Shown: positions 11,667 through 21,295, counted from the first letter of the stretch. The stretch: DNA of 38,570 nt from Acidovorax sp. SRB_14 (GCF_012932145.1 NZ_MWOK01000030.1:1-38570), one strand, 5' to 3'. Numbers and translations are program-made. Notes: generated from the letters alone by a model not told the origin.

Positions 11667-13133
11667 TCAGCGGCGCCAGAATGCGGGCGTCAGCAAGGCC
11701 ATGAAGCTCAGGATTTCCAGGCGTCCGAGCAGCATGCCCAGCGTGCACACCCAGGTCTGGAAGTCGGTGAGCAGCGCGTAGTTCGACGCGGGGCCGATGC
11801 TTCCCAGGCCTGGCCCGGTGCAGTTGACGCTGGCCAGCACGGCACTGAAGGCGGTCAGTGGGTCGAGGTCGGTCAGCATCAGCGCCATGCTGAGCACGAC
11901 GACCGTGCCGCCATAGACCAGCATGAAGGCCATGACCGAGAAGATCATGCGCGACTCGACCACCGCGCCGCCCAGGCGCACCGGCTGCACCGCGTTCGGG
12001 TGCACTAGGCGCGTGAGCTCGCGCCGCGCCTGCTTGAGCAGGATCAGCATGCGCACCATCTTGATGCCGCCGCCCGTGGAGCCGGCGCTGGTCGCCACGC
12101 CCGAGAGCATCAGCATGAAGACCGGCGCAAACACCGGCCAGGCCAGGTAGTCCACCGTGGAAAAACCCGTGGTCGTGGCCACCGAGACCACATGGAACAC
12201 GCCGTAGCGCAGCGCGTCGAGCGGGCCATACACGCCCTTGGCCCAGAGCAGCACGGCCACCAGCAGCCCGCCGCCGAGCAGCGCCACACAGGTAGCGCGC
12301 ATTTCCGGGTCGCGCCAGAAGCCGCGCCAGTGGCCCTTGCGCAGCGCGACAAAGTAGAGCGCGAAGTTGCAGCTGGCCAGCAGCATGAACACCAGTGCAA
12401 TGCCTTCGAGCAGCGGCGACTGGAAGAAGGCAAAGCTCGCGTCGTGCGACGACAACCCGCCCAGGCTCACCGTGGAAAACATGTGCATCAGTGCGTCCAG
12501 CGGCGCCATGCCACCGGCCCAGTAGGCCAGCGCGCAGAGCACGGAAAACAGCGCGTACACGCCCCACAGGCCCTTGGCCGTCTCGGTCATGCGCGGCGTC
12601 AGCTTGGTGTCCTTGACCGGGCCCGCGGCCTCGGCCTTGAACAGCTGCGCGCCGCCCACGCCCAGCAGCGGCAGCACCGCCACGGCCAAAATCAGGATGC
12701 CCATGCCGCCGATCCACTGCATGAAGGTGCGCCACACGTTCACCGAGACCGGCAGCGTGTCGAGCTGCGAGAGCACGGTCGCGCCCGTGGTGGTCAGGCC
12801 CGACACCGCCTCGAAGTAGGCGTGGGTGAACGACAGCGGCCGCCCCACCTGGTGGCAGGCCAGCATCAGCGGCAGCATGGCAAACAGCGGCAGCAGCGCC
12901 CACACCAGCGACACCAGCATGACCCCATGGCGCGGCTGCAGCTCGCGCTTGTAGCGGCGCAGCCCCACCACCAGGCTGGCGCCCACCAGCAGCGTGACCC
13001 CCATGGCCACGGGGTACACCTGCCAGACGCCGTCCTGCGCAAACCAGGACACCGCCAGCGGCACGCCCATGGAGAGCGCAAACAGCATCGTGAGCATGCC
13101 CAGCACGCGCAGGACGGGAAGAAGGTCGATCAT
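11667..13133 (-). CDS. trkH: Trk potassium transporter membrane subunit TrkH
   Basis: 488 residues, normal for TrkH (E. coli 483). It is the inner-membrane K+ translocating subunit. The four pore loops are visible as SGLTTTGATVLSQ, STVSLGGLSSHDAS, VVSVATTTGFSTVDY and NCTGPGLGSIGPASNY, each giving a selectivity-filter strand. The N-terminus MIDLLPVLRVLGMLTMLF is a membrane segment, and the C-terminus GRLEILSFMALLTPAFWRR is typical of the family. It starts 24 bp after the trkA stop, so the two are probably co-transcribed, trkA first. It needs cytoplasmic TrkA for regulation. Confidence 0.96.
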   Translation of the reverse strand: MIDLLPVLRVLGMLTMLFALSMGVPLAVSWFAQDGVWQVYPVAMGVTLLVGASLVVGLRRYKRELQPRHGVMLVSLVWALLPLFAMLPLMLACHQVGRPLSFTHAYFEAVSGLTTTGATVLSQLDTLPVSVNVWRTFMQWIGGMGILILAVAVLPLLGVGGAQLFKAEAAGPVKDTKLTPRMTETAKGLWGVYALFSVLCALAYWAGGMAPLDALMHMFSTVSLGGLSSHDASFAFFQSPLLEGIALVFMLLASCNFALYFVALRKGHWRGFWRDPEMRATCVALLGGGLLVAVLLWAKGVYGPLDALRYGVFHVVSVATTTGFSTVDYLAWPVFAPVFMLMLSGVATSAGSTGGGIKMVRMLILLKQARRELTRLVHPNAVQPVRLGGAVVESRMIFSVMAFMLVYGGTVVVLSMALMLTDLDPLTAFSAVLASVNCTGPGLGSIGPASNYALLTDFQTWVCTLGMLLGRLEILSFMALLTPAFWRR

Positions 13134-13157
13134 GGCCGGGCGCCGTCGGCGAGCGTG

Positions 13158-14615
13158 TCAGAAGAACGTGGCGCTCACGCGGAACAGCTGCTCGACATCG
13201 CGCACCAGGCGTTTGTGCGGCAGGAAGAAGACCACATGGTCGTTGCTCTCGATCTGGGTATGGCTGCGCGGAATGATGACCTGGGGCGGCGCGGCCGGCG
13301 CTCCCGGCAGCGGCGCGGCGCCCGGCTCGGGCAGGCCGCGCACGATCAGGCCCATGTGCACGTCACCGGGCAGGCGCAGCTCGCTCACCTTGCGCCCGAC
13401 CACGCGAGAGCTCTTGCGGTCGCCGCGCGCCACGATCTCCAGCGCCTCGGCCACGCCGCGGCGCAGGCTGTGCACGGCCTGCACGTCGCCGCGGCGCACG
13501 TGGGCCAGCAGCTCACCCAGCATGGCCTGCGCGGGCGAGAGGGCGATGTCGATCTGCGTGCCATGCATCAGGTCGGCATAGCTGCGCCGGTGGATCAGCG
13601 CGAGCACGCGCCGCGCGCCCATGCGCTTGGCCAGCAGGCTCGACATGATGTTGTTCTCGTCGTCGTCGGTGAGCGCCAGGAACAGGTCCACCTCCTCGAT
13701 GTTCTCGCTTTCGAGCAGCTTTTCGTCGGTGGCATCGCCCTGCAGCACCAGCACCTGCGAGGGCAGCGCCGACGCCAGCGCGATGCAGCGCGGCGGGTCG
13801 GATTCGATCAGCTTGACATGGAAACGCCCCGGCTCGGCGCCCAGCTGCAGCGCCAGGCGCAGGCCGACGTCACCGCCGCCGGCGACCATGATGCGGCGCA
13901 CGGCGCGCGCCGGCTGGCCTTCGCGCCGGTGCAGCGAAGCGAGCACGAACGGCAGGTGCTCGCGCGCCGCCAGCACGAAGACCTCGTCGCCGGGCTCGAT
14001 GCGCGTGGCGCCGCTGCAGGCGACGAAGCGGTCGGGCTCTTCGGGAAAGCGCCGGTAGATGGCCACCACGCGCATGGCCACGTGGGGCGTGGCCGCGCGC
14101 ACCTGGGCGATGGTGAGGCCGACCATCGGCGCGCCGGCACGTGCGCGCGTGGCCACCAGGCAGGCACGCCCACCGGCAAATTCGCGCACCTGCATGGCCT
14201 CGGGGTACTCGATGAGCTTGGCGATATAGCGCGTGAGCGACGCCTCGGGGCAGATCACGCTGACGGCAAAGCCGTCCGGCCCGGCCAGCGGCCCGCCGGG
14301 GTCGAACCCCGAGGAGCGCACGCGCGCAATGCGCGCCGGAACGTTGAACAGCAGCTGCGCGACCTTGCAGCACACCAGGTTGGTCTCGTCCTGCGCGGCG
14401 CAGGCGATGAGCAGGTCGGTGTCGTTGGCCCCGGCCTCGGCCAGCACCGCCGGGTCGATGCCGTTGCCGACCACGGCGCGCAAGTCCAGGTGCGCTTCGA
14501 GTTCGCGCACGCGCGCGGCGTCGGTGTCGATGACGGTGATGTCGTTGCGCTCGGAGACCAGGCTCTCGGCGACGCTCTGGCCCACGCGGCCGGCCCCCAG
14601 GATGATGATTTTCAC
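13158..14615 (-). CDS. trkA: Trk potassium transporter NAD-binding regulator TrkA
   Basis: 485 residues (E. coli TrkA 458). It is the cytoplasmic nucleotide-sensing ring that gates TrkH. Two Rossmann/RCK units are visible: MKIIILGAGRVGQSVAESL at residue 1 and RRIMVAGGGDVGLRLALQL near residue 241. Each is followed by a TrkA-C-like region. The second TrkA-C region carries an unusual Pro/Ala-rich insert (EPGAAPLPGAPAAPPQ), which may explain the extra length. The start is GTG at 14615, chosen because it gives the invariant MKIIILGAGRVG. The gene lies 45 bp after proA's stop and 24 bp before trkH. Confidence 0.96.
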   Translation of the reverse strand: MKIIILGAGRVGQSVAESLVSERNDITVIDTDAARVRELEAHLDLRAVVGNGIDPAVLAEAGANDTDLLIACAAQDETNLVCCKVAQLLFNVPARIARVRSSGFDPGGPLAGPDGFAVSVICPEASLTRYIAKLIEYPEAMQVREFAGGRACLVATRARAGAPMVGLTIAQVRAATPHVAMRVVAIYRRFPEEPDRFVACSGATRIEPGDEVFVLAAREHLPFVLASLHRREGQPARAVRRIMVAGGGDVGLRLALQLGAEPGRFHVKLIESDPPRCIALASALPSQVLVLQGDATDEKLLESENIEEVDLFLALTDDDENNIMSSLLAKRMGARRVLALIHRRSYADLMHGTQIDIALSPAQAMLGELLAHVRRGDVQAVHSLRRGVAEALEIVARGDRKSSRVVGRKVSELRLPGDVHMGLIVRGLPEPGAAPLPGAPAAPPQVIIPRSHTQIESNDHVVFFLPHKRLVRDVEQLFRVSATFF

Positions 14616-14660
14616 GGCTTGGTGTCGGAAGCTGGGGCGGTGCGCGGGTGCGTCGGCCCC

Positions 14661-15941
14661 TCAGGCCCGCACTTCGCCCTCGCCCAGCACCACCCACTTG
14701 AGCGAGGTCAGCCCTTCGATGCCGACCGGGCCGCGCGCATGGAACTTGTCGGTGCTGATGCCGATCTCGGCGCCCAGGCCGTATTCAAAGCCGTCGGCAA
14801 AGCGCGTGCTGGCGTTGACCATGACGCTGGCCGAATCGACCTCGCGCAGGAAGCGCTGGGCGTGCATGTGGTCGCGCGTGAGGATGGCGTCGGTGTGGTG
14901 GCTCGAATAGCGGTTGATGTGCGCGATGGCCTCGTCCAGCCCCGCCACCACGCGGATCGAGATGATGGGCGCGAGGTACTCCTCGGACCAGTCCTGCTCG
15001 GTGGCGTCGACCAGCTTCGCTCCTGAAACCGCCGCCAACAGCGCCCGGCTGGCGGGGCACACGCGCATTTCAACGCCTTTTTCAGCGTAGACCGCGCCGA
15101 TGCGCGGCAGGAACTCGGCCGCCACGCCCGCGGCCACCAGCAGGCCCTCGCTGGCATTGCAGGGGCTGTATTTGCTGGTCTTGGCGTTGTCGGCCACGGC
15201 CACGGCCATGGCGAGATCGCAGGGGTCGTCGACGTAGGTGTGGCAGTTGCCGTCCAGGTGCTTGATCACGGGCACCTTGGCCTCGCGGCTGATGCGCTCG
15301 ATCAGGCCCTTGCCGCCGCGCGGGATGATCACGTCGACGTACTGCGGCATGGCGATGAGCTGGCCGACGGCCTCGCGGTCGGTGGTCTGCACCAGCTGCA
15401 CCGCGTCCTGCGGCAGGCCGGCCTCGGCCAGCGCCTGCTGCACCAGCTGGGCGAGCGCCTTGTTCGAATCGATCGCCTCGGAGCCACCGCGCAGGATGCA
15501 GGCGTTGCCGCTCTTGATCGAGAGCGAAGCCGCCTCGATGGTCACGTTGGGCCGGCTCTCGTAGATCATGCCGAAGACGCCGATCGGCACGCGCATCTGG
15601 CCCACGCGGATGCCGCTGGGCTGCTGCTTCATGCCCAGCACCTCGCCAATGATGTCGGGCATGGCGGCCAGTTGTTCGCAGCCCTGGGCGCAGGTCTCCA
15701 GCACCTGCGGCGTGAGCTTGAGCCGGTCCACCAGGGGCTCGGCCAGGCCGGCGGCGCGGGCGCGCTCGAGGTCGCGCGCATTGTCGGCCTGAAGCGCCCC
15801 GGTCTGTGCGCGCAGCAGCCGGGCCAACGCCTTCAATGCTTTGTTTTTGATAGCTGCAGGCGCTTTGGCCATCAGGGCTGAAGCCGCTTTTGCCTGTAAA
15901 CCAAGGGTCTGGGTGTATTCGCTGACGTGGAGGGCGTTCAT
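14661..15941 (-). CDS. proA: gamma-glutamyl phosphate reductase
   Basis: 426 residues, standard ProA length. It reduces gamma-glutamyl phosphate to glutamate semialdehyde with NADPH in proline synthesis. It has the aldehyde-dehydrogenase-like fold, with [25 protein letters not shown] and the catalytic Cys261 in [11 protein letters not shown]. The ATG at 15941 gives [18 protein letters not shown], the usual N-terminus; no clear ribosome site precedes it. Residues about 17-35 are encoded by a copy of the 54-bp dispersed repeat (15838-15891), in antisense orientation, without changing the expected length. The gene normally follows holA in this group, but here a dodecin gene on the opposite strand lies between them. 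Confidence 0.96.
   Translation of the reverse strand: MNALHVSEYTQTLGLQAKAASALMAKAPAAIKNKALKALARLLRAQTGALQADNARDLERARAAGLAEPLVDRLKLTPQVLETCAQGCEQLAAMPDIIGEVLGMKQQPSGIRVGQMRVPIGVFGMIYESRPNVTIEAASLSIKSGNACILRGGSEAIDSNKALAQLVQQALAEAGLPQDAVQLVQTTDREAVGQLIAMPQYVDVIIPRGGKGLIERISREAKVPVIKHLDGNCHTYVDDPCDLAMAVAVADNAKTSKYSPCNASEGLLVAAGVAAEFLPRIGAVYAEKGVEMRVCPASRALLAAVSGAKLVDATEQDWSEEYLAPIISIRVVAGLDEAIAHINRYSSHHTDAILTRDHMHAQRFLREVDSASVMVNASTRFADGFEYGLGAEIGISTDKFHARGPVGIEGLTSLKWVVLGEGEVRA
15838..15891 (+). repeat. 54-bp dispersed repeat, copy C (inside proA, antisense)
   Basis: The head GCTTTGTTTTTGATAGCT is followed by a tail starting GCAGGCGCTTT, whose first 11 bases match copy A; AGGGCTG is also shared. 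The unit lies within codons 17-35 of proA, antisense to the gene. Its frame relative to the gene equals that of copy F in purK. Confidence 0.65.
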
Positions 15942-16122
15942 GGCGTGATTTTGCCGCAGATACCCCGTGGCTGCCGCGCCGTGCCCTGCCCCTCGCCAAA
16001 GCGCCCCGGCGATGGCGGGCGAAAGGCGGCCCCGCCGGCTACGGCACAAGGCGCGCTTGTCCGACAGGGACGCGGCCGCACCGCTCCTAGCATGAGGGCT
16101 CCCCCACTTTCCGGAGCCCGCC

Positions 16123-16332
16123 ATGAGTGTCGCCAAAGTCATTGAGGTCAGTGCCACCAGCACCACCAGTTTCGAGGATGCCATCAACCAGGGCATCTCC
16201 CGGGCCTGCGACACCATCTCCAATGTGCGCGGGGCGTGGATCAAGGAACAGAAGGTGTCGATCGAAGGCGGCCGCATCACCAAGTACCGGGTGAACATGC
16301 AGGTCACCTTTGTGCTCGACGACGGCAAATAG
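16123..16332 (+). CDS. dodecin family flavin-binding protein
   Basis: 69 residues. Dodecins form hollow dodecamers that bind and store flavin (FMN/FAD) in the cytoplasm and limit its photoreactivity. The sequence [20 protein letters not shown], the [14 protein letters not shown] block with Trp39 (flavin-stacking position) and the ending [13 protein letters not shown] match the family over its whole length. GGAG at 16113-16116 lies six bases before ATG. The gene is on the plus strand, divergent from proA (181-bp gap) and convergent with holA (35-bp gap). It therefore interrupts the holA-proA neighbourhood and probably has its own promoter, which I could not identify. Confidence 0.92.
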   Translation: MSVAKVIEVSATSTTSFEDAINQGISRACDTISNVRGAWIKEQKVSIEGGRITKYRVNMQVTFVLDDGK

Positions 16333-16367
16333 CCGCCGCGCCCCGCGCCCCCACCGGCGCGTGTGCC

Positions 16368-17432
16368 TTACCCGCGCCGGGCCGCCCCGGCGCTGGCGCG
16401 GCCCAGCTGCAGCGCCAGCCGCTGCAGGGCCTGCCAGGGGTCCTGCGGCCAGTCGGGCACCTTGAGCCCCTTGACGATGCCATCGACCAGGTGCGCGGAC
16501 TGCAGCAGGCGCGCCGCGCTGGCGTCCGTCAGGTGCGTGAGCACCCGCTCGTACAGGCGCTCCTTCGCGCCCCAGACGCGGTTTTCGCGCAGCGCCATCG
16601 GCAACGGGCGGCCGGCGTTCATTGCGTCCTTCACGCGCTTGAGGCCCCGGATGTCTTCGGCCAGCGCCCAGTGCACGAGCACGGCGGCCTCGCCCTCGGC
16701 CTGCAGGCCGTCGAGCATGCGCTGCACGCGCAGCAGCTGGCCGGCGAGCACGGCCTCGGACAGCTTGAACACGTCGTAGCGCGCCACGTTGAGCACGGCC
16801 GCTTCGACCTGCGCCCAGCCGAGTTCGCCCGGCGGGTGCAGCAGCGCGAGCTTCTGGATCTCCTGGTGCGCGGCCAGCAGGTTGCCTTCGACGCGGTCGG
16901 CAAAGAACGTGAGCGTGCGCTGGCCCTCCTCGCCCGCCGCCACGCGCTGGCCCTGCGCGGCCAGGCGCTGGGCGATCCACTGCGGCAGCGCGGCGCGATC
17001 GATCGGGTCGATCTGCACGGTCGCGCCGTTGTTCTCGAGCGCCGAGAACCAGGCACCCGTCTTGGTCGCCTTGTCCAGGCGCGGCAGCAGCACCAGCGTG
17101 AGCGTGCTGTCGTTGCCGGCCGCGGCCTGCGCGATCTGCTGCAGCGCGGCGCTGCCGTCCTTGCCCGGTTTGCCCGAGGGGATGCGGATCTCGATGATCT
17201 GCCGGTCGGCGAACAGGCTCAGGCTGCCACCGGCCGCCAGCACCGCACTCCAGTCGAAATGCGCGCCGGCCACGGCAAAGCTGCTGCGCTCGGTGTAGCC
17301 CTGGGCGCGCGCCTGCGCGCGGATGGCGTCGGCCGCCTCCTGCTGCAGCAGCGGCTCGTCGCCGTGCAGGGTGTAGAGCGGGCGCAGGCCTTTGTGCAAG
17401 TGCGCGGCGAGCTGGTTCAGGGCGATGTGCAT
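16368..17432 (-). CDS. holA: DNA polymerase III subunit delta
   Basis: 354 residues (E. coli HolA 343). It is the clamp-loader wrench that opens the sliding clamp. The N-terminus MHIALNQLAAHLHKGLRPLY and HGDEPLLQQEAADAIRA match the HolA start. ENNGATVQIDPIDRAALPQWI and FFADRVEGNLLAAHQEIQKLALL are conserved. The C-terminal helical domain carries LAEDIRGLKRVKDAM. The ATG at 17432 is 93 bp after the lptE stop, and that gap is mostly filled by a 54-bp repeat. It belongs to the leuS-lptE-holA run and is convergent with dodecin. Confidence 0.95.
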   Translation of the reverse strand: MHIALNQLAAHLHKGLRPLYTLHGDEPLLQQEAADAIRAQARAQGYTERSSFAVAGAHFDWSAVLAAGGSLSLFADRQIIEIRIPSGKPGKDGSAALQQIAQAAAGNDSTLTLVLLPRLDKATKTGAWFSALENNGATVQIDPIDRAALPQWIAQRLAAQGQRVAAGEEGQRTLTFFADRVEGNLLAAHQEIQKLALLHPPGELGWAQVEAAVLNVARYDVFKLSEAVLAGQLLRVQRMLDGLQAEGEAAVLVHWALAEDIRGLKRVKDAMNAGRPLPMALRENRVWGAKERLYERVLTHLTDASAARLLQSAHLVDGIVKGLKVPDWPQDPWQALQRLALQLGRASAGAARRG

Positions 17433-17452
17433 GGCGCTACCGAATAGGGATC

Positions 17453-17506
17453 AAATCAGGCTTAGACGCTTTACCAGCAAGCGTTGAAAGCTCTTTTTTC
17501 AATAGC
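17453..17506 (-). repeat. 54-bp dispersed repeat, copy D (lptE-holA intergenic)
   Basis: Head GCTATTGAAAAAAGAGCT, tail with ACGCTT/AAGCGT arms, ending CCTGATTT. It occupies over half of the 93-bp gap between lptE and holA, inside a probable operon. Unlike the coding copies it has a stop (TAA) in the frame that leuS and cnoX use. Confidence 0.8.
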
Positions 17507-17525
17507 ATGCAGCAGCCAATACCGC

Positions 17526-18077
17526 TCACTGCGCTCGCACGGCCGCGAGCCGGCGCAGCAGCTGCTGCACCAGGTCGGTCTGCATGTTGCGGTAGAGCAG
17601 CGCCTCTTCGGCCTCCTTGGCCAGCGCGATGGTTTCGTTGTAGCTCACGTCGCGCTGCTGCAGCAGCTCGGTGTCGGGGATCAGCTCGGCGCCGGCCGGT
17701 GTGCGCAGCTTGAAGCGGATGCGCAGGCGCAGCTGCAGTTCGCGCACCTGGCCCGACGCATTCAGGCCCACGACCGAGCGCTCTTGCTGCTCGGAGAGCA
17801 GGTCCATGATGGCCTCGGCCTCCGGCATTCTGGCCGGTTCGGTGATGACCTTGAGCGCGCCCCCCGCGCCTGCGAGCGTGCGCCTCAGCTCGCGCGCCAG
17901 CGGCGAGCCCGGAGGGGCGGCGATGTAGAGCGAGCGGAACGTGAACTCGGGCACGCCGCGCAGCCGAAAGCCACAGGCGGCCAACAGCGGCACCGGCCAC
18001 AGCGCCAGCAGCGTGCGCCGGGGCAGCGCACCGCCGGTGCGGGCCGCAGAAGCCAGGGCGGTGGGACGGGCGGCCAT
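17526..18077 (-). CDS. lptE: LPS assembly lipoprotein LptE
   Basis: 183 residues. It is an outer-membrane lipoprotein that plugs and assists LptD in placing lipopolysaccharide on the cell surface. The signal peptide RRTLLALWPVPLLAACGF ends in a lipobox, LAAC, with Cys35 as the lipidation site. The mature start GFRLRG is typical of LptE/RlpB. EFTFRSLYIAAP, LRRTLAGAG and SYNETIALAKEAEEALLYRNM are family blocks. The ATG at 18077 is two bases after the leuS stop, so translation is probably coupled. leuS-lptE-holA is a standard order. Confidence 0.93.
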   Translation of the reverse strand: MAARPTALASAARTGGALPRRTLLALWPVPLLAACGFRLRGVPEFTFRSLYIAAPPGSPLARELRRTLAGAGGALKVITEPARMPEAEAIMDLLSEQQERSVVGLNASGQVRELQLRLRIRFKLRTPAGAELIPDTELLQQRDVSYNETIALAKEAEEALLYRNMQTDLVQQLLRRLAAVRAQ

Positions 18078-18079
18078 GT

Positions 18080-20761
18080 TCAGACCACCACGTTGACGAG
18101 GCGGCCGGGCACGATCACGACCTTTTTCGGCGCCGCGCCGCCCGCCTGCCTGGCAAACGCCTCGCTGGCCAGGGCCACGCGCTCGATCTCGGCGCGGTCG
18201 GCCTGGGCGCCGACGTGGATGGAGCCGCGCAGCTTGCCGTTGACCTGCAGCATGAGCTCGATCTCGTCCTGCACCAGCGCCGCGGGGTCGACCTGCGGCC
18301 AGGGTGCGTCGAGCAGCTCGCCGAGCGCCCGGTCGTAGCCCAGCGTGCTCCACAGGCTGTGCGCCACGTGCGGCGTGGCCGGGTAGAGGCAGCGCAGCAG
18401 GATGCCGAAGCCCTCGATCAGCGCCACCTGCGCGCCGGCCGAGTCCATGGCCTTGAAGTCTTCGAGCGCGTTGATCATCTTCATCGTGCCCGAGACCACG
18501 GTGTTGTACTGCATGCGCTGGTAGTCGTAGTCCACCTGCTTGAGCACGGTGTGGATCTCCAGGCGCAGGGCTTTGGCCTCCTTGCCAAACTCCACGTCTT
18601 TCAGGCTGTTAGCGCCCGCCACGCTTGCGCTTGCAGCTCCTTGATCGATAGCAGAGAGCTTGATGCCGAAGTTCCATACGCGGCGCAGGAAGCGGTAGCT
18701 GCCTTCGACGGCAGAGTCGTTCCATTCGAGCGTGGCCTCGGGCGGCGAAGCGAACATGGTGTAGAGGCGCGCGGTGTCGGCGCCGTACTTCTCGATCAGG
18801 TCCTGCGGGTCGACGCCGTTGTTCTTGGACTTGGACATGGTGCCCACGCCCTCGTAGTCGATGGCCGTGCCCACGGGCAGGTCGCCCACGGCGTGGATGA
18901 GCCGGGCGCCGATGACCTTGCCGTCATCGCCCAACACGTGCTCGACATCGTGCGGCCAGAAATACTCCTTGCCGCCCTTGTCGGTGCGGCGCGAGTAGAT
19001 GTGGTTGAGCACCATGCCCTGCGTGAGCAGCTTGGTGAAGGGCTCGTCGACCTTGACCAAGCCCAGGTCGCGCATGACCTTGGTCCAGAAGCGCGCGTAC
19101 AGCAGGTGCAGGATGGCATGCTCAATACCGCCGATGTACTGGTCCATCGGCATCCAGTAGTCGGCGCCTTCGGCCACCATGGCCTCGGTGTTCTTCGGGT
19201 CGCAGTAGCGCATGAAGTACCACGAGCTGTCGACGAAGGTGTCCATGGTGTCGGTCTCGCGCCGCGCGGCCTTGCCGCAGACCGGGCAGACCACGCCGGC
19301 ATGGAAGCCTTCGTGGTGGTGCAGCGGGTTGCCCGAGCCGTCGGGCACGCAGTCGGTGGGCAGCACCACCGGCAGATCCTTTTCCGGCACGGGCACGGCG
19401 CCGTGCTCGTCGCAGTGGATGATCGGGATCGGCGTGCCCCAGTAGCGCTGGCGGCTCACGCCCCAGTCGCGCAGGCGCCAGGTGGTCTTTTTCTCGCCCA
19501 GGCCCTTTTGCGCGAGCGCGTGGGCCACGGCGTTGACGGCCTCCTGGTAGGGCAGGCCGCTGAAGCTGTCGGAGTTGATGGTGACGCCGGCACCCTTGTC
19601 GCCATACCAGTCGTTCCACTGCTGGTAATCGAAATGCTCGCCGTCGACCAGCACCACCTGCTTGATCTCGATGCCGTATTTGAGTGCAAAGGCAAAGTCG
19701 CGCTCGTCGTGCGCGGGCACGCCCATCACGGCGCCGTCGCCATAGCCGATGAGCACGTAGTTGCCCACCCACAGGTCGACCGGCTCGCCGGTCAGCGGGT
19801 GCGTGACCGTCAGGCCCGTGGCCATGCCCTTCTTCTCTTGCGTGGCCAGTTCGGCCTCGGTCGTGCCGCCGCTCTTGCATTCCTCGATGAAGGCGGCCAG
19901 CTGCGCGTTGCTGCGCGCGGCGTGCTGGGCCAGCGGGTGCTCGGGCGCCACCGCGCAGAAGGTCACGCCCATGATGGTGTCGGCGCGCGTGGTGAACACG
20001 TACATCCTGCCGCCGCCGATCAGCGCGCCATCGTCGCCGCGGATGTCGTGCGGGAACGCAAAGCGCACGCCCTCGCTCTTGCCGATCCAGTTCTCCTGCA
20101 TCAGCTTGACGCGCTCGGGCCAGCCCGGCAGCTTGTCGCCCGTGACCGAATCCAGCAGCTCCTGCGCGTAGTCGGTGATCTTGAGGTAGTAGCCCGGGAT
20201 CTCGCGCTTTTCCACGGTGGCGCCGGTGCGCCAGCCCTTGCCGTCGATGACCTGCTCGTTGGCCAGCACGGTCTGGTCCACCGGGTCCCAGTTGACGACC
20301 TGGGTCTTGCGGTAGGCAATGCCCTTTTCGAGCATCTTCAGGAACAGCCACTGGTTCCAGTGGTAGTAGTCGGGGTCGCAGGTGGCGACCTCGCGGCTCC
20401 AGTCGATGGCCAGCCCCATCGCCTGCATCTGCTTCTTCATGTAGGCGATGTTGTCGTAGGTCCACTGCGCAGGCGGCACGCCGTTCTTCATGGCGGCGTT
20501 CTCGGCGGGCAGGCCGAAGGCGTCCCAGCCCATGGGCATGAGCACGTTGTAGCCGTTCATGCGCAGGTGGCGCGTGAGCATGTCGTTGATGGTGTAGTTG
20601 CGCACATGGCCCATGTGCAGCTTGCCGCTGGGGTAGGGCAGCATCGAGCAGGCATAGAACTTCTTCTTGCCGGCGTCTTCGGTCACGCGGTAGGCGTCGT
20701 GCGCCGTCCAGTGGGCCTGCGCGGCGCGCTCGACCTCGGTGTGTTGGTATTTGTCTTGCAT
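18080..20761 (-). CDS. leuS: leucyl-tRNA synthetase
   Basis: 893 residues (E. coli LeuS 860). It charges tRNA-Leu and edits wrong amino acids. Class I motifs are the HIGH motif as HMGH (residues 49-52, in [14 protein letters not shown]) and KMSKS as MSKSK (about 641). The CP1 editing region is present with [19 protein letters not shown] zinc motif precedes [19 protein letters not shown]. Residues 704-721 ([18 protein letters not shown]) are encoded exactly by a sense-oriented 54-bp repeat and look like an extra segment in a variable stretch of the C-terminal part. The ATG at 20761 gives [18 protein letters not shown]. lptE follows after two bases and exbD precedes by 91 bp. Confidence 0.97.
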   Translation of the reverse strand: MQDKYQHTEVERAAQAHWTAHDAYRVTEDAGKKKFYACSMLPYPSGKLHMGHVRNYTINDMLTRHLRMNGYNVLMPMGWDAFGLPAENAAMKNGVPPAQWTYDNIAYMKKQMQAMGLAIDWSREVATCDPDYYHWNQWLFLKMLEKGIAYRKTQVVNWDPVDQTVLANEQVIDGKGWRTGATVEKREIPGYYLKITDYAQELLDSVTGDKLPGWPERVKLMQENWIGKSEGVRFAFPHDIRGDDGALIGGGRMYVFTTRADTIMGVTFCAVAPEHPLAQHAARSNAQLAAFIEECKSGGTTEAELATQEKKGMATGLTVTHPLTGEPVDLWVGNYVLIGYGDGAVMGVPAHDERDFAFALKYGIEIKQVVLVDGEHFDYQQWNDWYGDKGAGVTINSDSFSGLPYQEAVNAVAHALAQKGLGEKKTTWRLRDWGVSRQRYWGTPIPIIHCDEHGAVPVPEKDLPVVLPTDCVPDGSGNPLHHHEGFHAGVVCPVCGKAARRETDTMDTFVDSSWYFMRYCDPKNTEAMVAEGADYWMPMDQYIGGIEHAILHLLYARFWTKVMRDLGLVKVDEPFTKLLTQGMVLNHIYSRRTDKGGKEYFWPHDVEHVLGDDGKVIGARLIHAVGDLPVGTAIDYEGVGTMSKSKNNGVDPQDLIEKYGADTARLYTMFASPPEATLEWNDSAVEGSYRFLRRVWNFGIKLSAIDQGAASASVAGANSLKDVEFGKEAKALRLEIHTVLKQVDYDYQRMQYNTVVSGTMKMINALEDFKAMDSAGAQVALIEGFGILLRCLYPATPHVAHSLWSTLGYDRALGELLDAPWPQVDPAALVQDEIELMLQVNGKLRGSIHVGAQADRAEIERVALASEAFARQAGGAAPKKVVIVPGRLVNVVV
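18599..18652 (-). repeat. 54-bp dispersed repeat, copy E (inside leuS, sense)
   Basis: Head GCTATCGATCAAGGAGCT. The tail contains a 21-base core (18611-18631) that differs at one position from the core of copy G in cnoX (28826-28846). The unit is exactly codons 704-721 of leuS, starting at a codon boundary. The peptide SASVAGA parallels SASGAGA in cnoX. Confidence 0.85.
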
Positions 20762-20852
20762 GGGAGCCCGGAAAAGGTGAGATGCAGCCGCAAACCGCTG
20801 CGCTGCGGGGATTTTAGGCGCTGGCACCGGCAGGCCGGGCCGGAGCGCGCGC

Positions 20853-21290
20853 TCAGGGCGAAAGCGCTGCGGCGGCGGCGGCAGGCTCGGCGACGAAACC
20901 GATGCGCGTGAGCCCGGCCTGGTGCGCCGCGCCCATGACGTCGACCACGCGGCCGTAGGGCACGGCGGCATCGGCGCGCAGCTGCACCTCGGTGTCCGGG
21001 TGCTCGGCCGCGATCGCCGCGAGGCGCTGCGCCAGGGCGGCCAGGGCCAGCGGCTGGTCGTTCACGAACGCTTGGCCGGCCTGGTCGAGCACCACGGTGA
21101 CGGACTGCGGCGCCGCGCCCGGGACGGCACCCGCGCTGCGCGGCAGGTCGAGCCGGATGGCGCTGGCCAGCAGCGGCGCCGTGAGGATGAAGATGACGAC
21201 GAGCACCAGCATCACATCGACCAGCGGCGTCATGTTGATGTCGCTCATGGGCTGCGGCGCCGCGGTGCGCTCCAGACGACCGAAGGCCAT
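20853..21290 (-). CDS. exbD: biopolymer transport protein ExbD/TolR
   Basis: 145 residues. It is an inner-membrane partner of ExbB; together they use the proton gradient to energise TonB or a related protein. [20 protein letters not shown] is the single transmembrane helix with the conserved Asp25. The rest is a periplasmic domain ([34 protein letters not shown]). It starts at ATG 21290, five bases after the exbB stop. ExbD and TolR are hard to tell apart by sequence alone. No tonB, tolA or tolB is in the window; the location after dapB favours the ExbB/ExbD naming used for this gene order. Confidence 0.9.
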   Translation of the reverse strand: MAFGRLERTAAPQPMSDINMTPLVDVMLVLVVIFILTAPLLASAIRLDLPRSAGAVPGAAPQSVTVVLDQAGQAFVNDQPLALAALAQRLAAIAAEHPDTEVQLRADAAVPYGRVVDVMGAAHQAGLTRIGFVAEPAAAAAALSP

Positions 21291-21295
21291 GGGCG

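Noticed and set aside
12192-15026. 944-codon open frame on the plus strand opposite trkH, trkA and proA
   Set aside because: It is antisense to three clearly recognisable genes, is rich in His, Gln, Arg and Gly as expected for the complement of high-GC codons, and resembles no family.
18215-20911. 898-codon open frame opposite leuS
   Set aside because: Antisense shadow of leuS, caused by high GC at third positions; no domain pattern or ribosome site.
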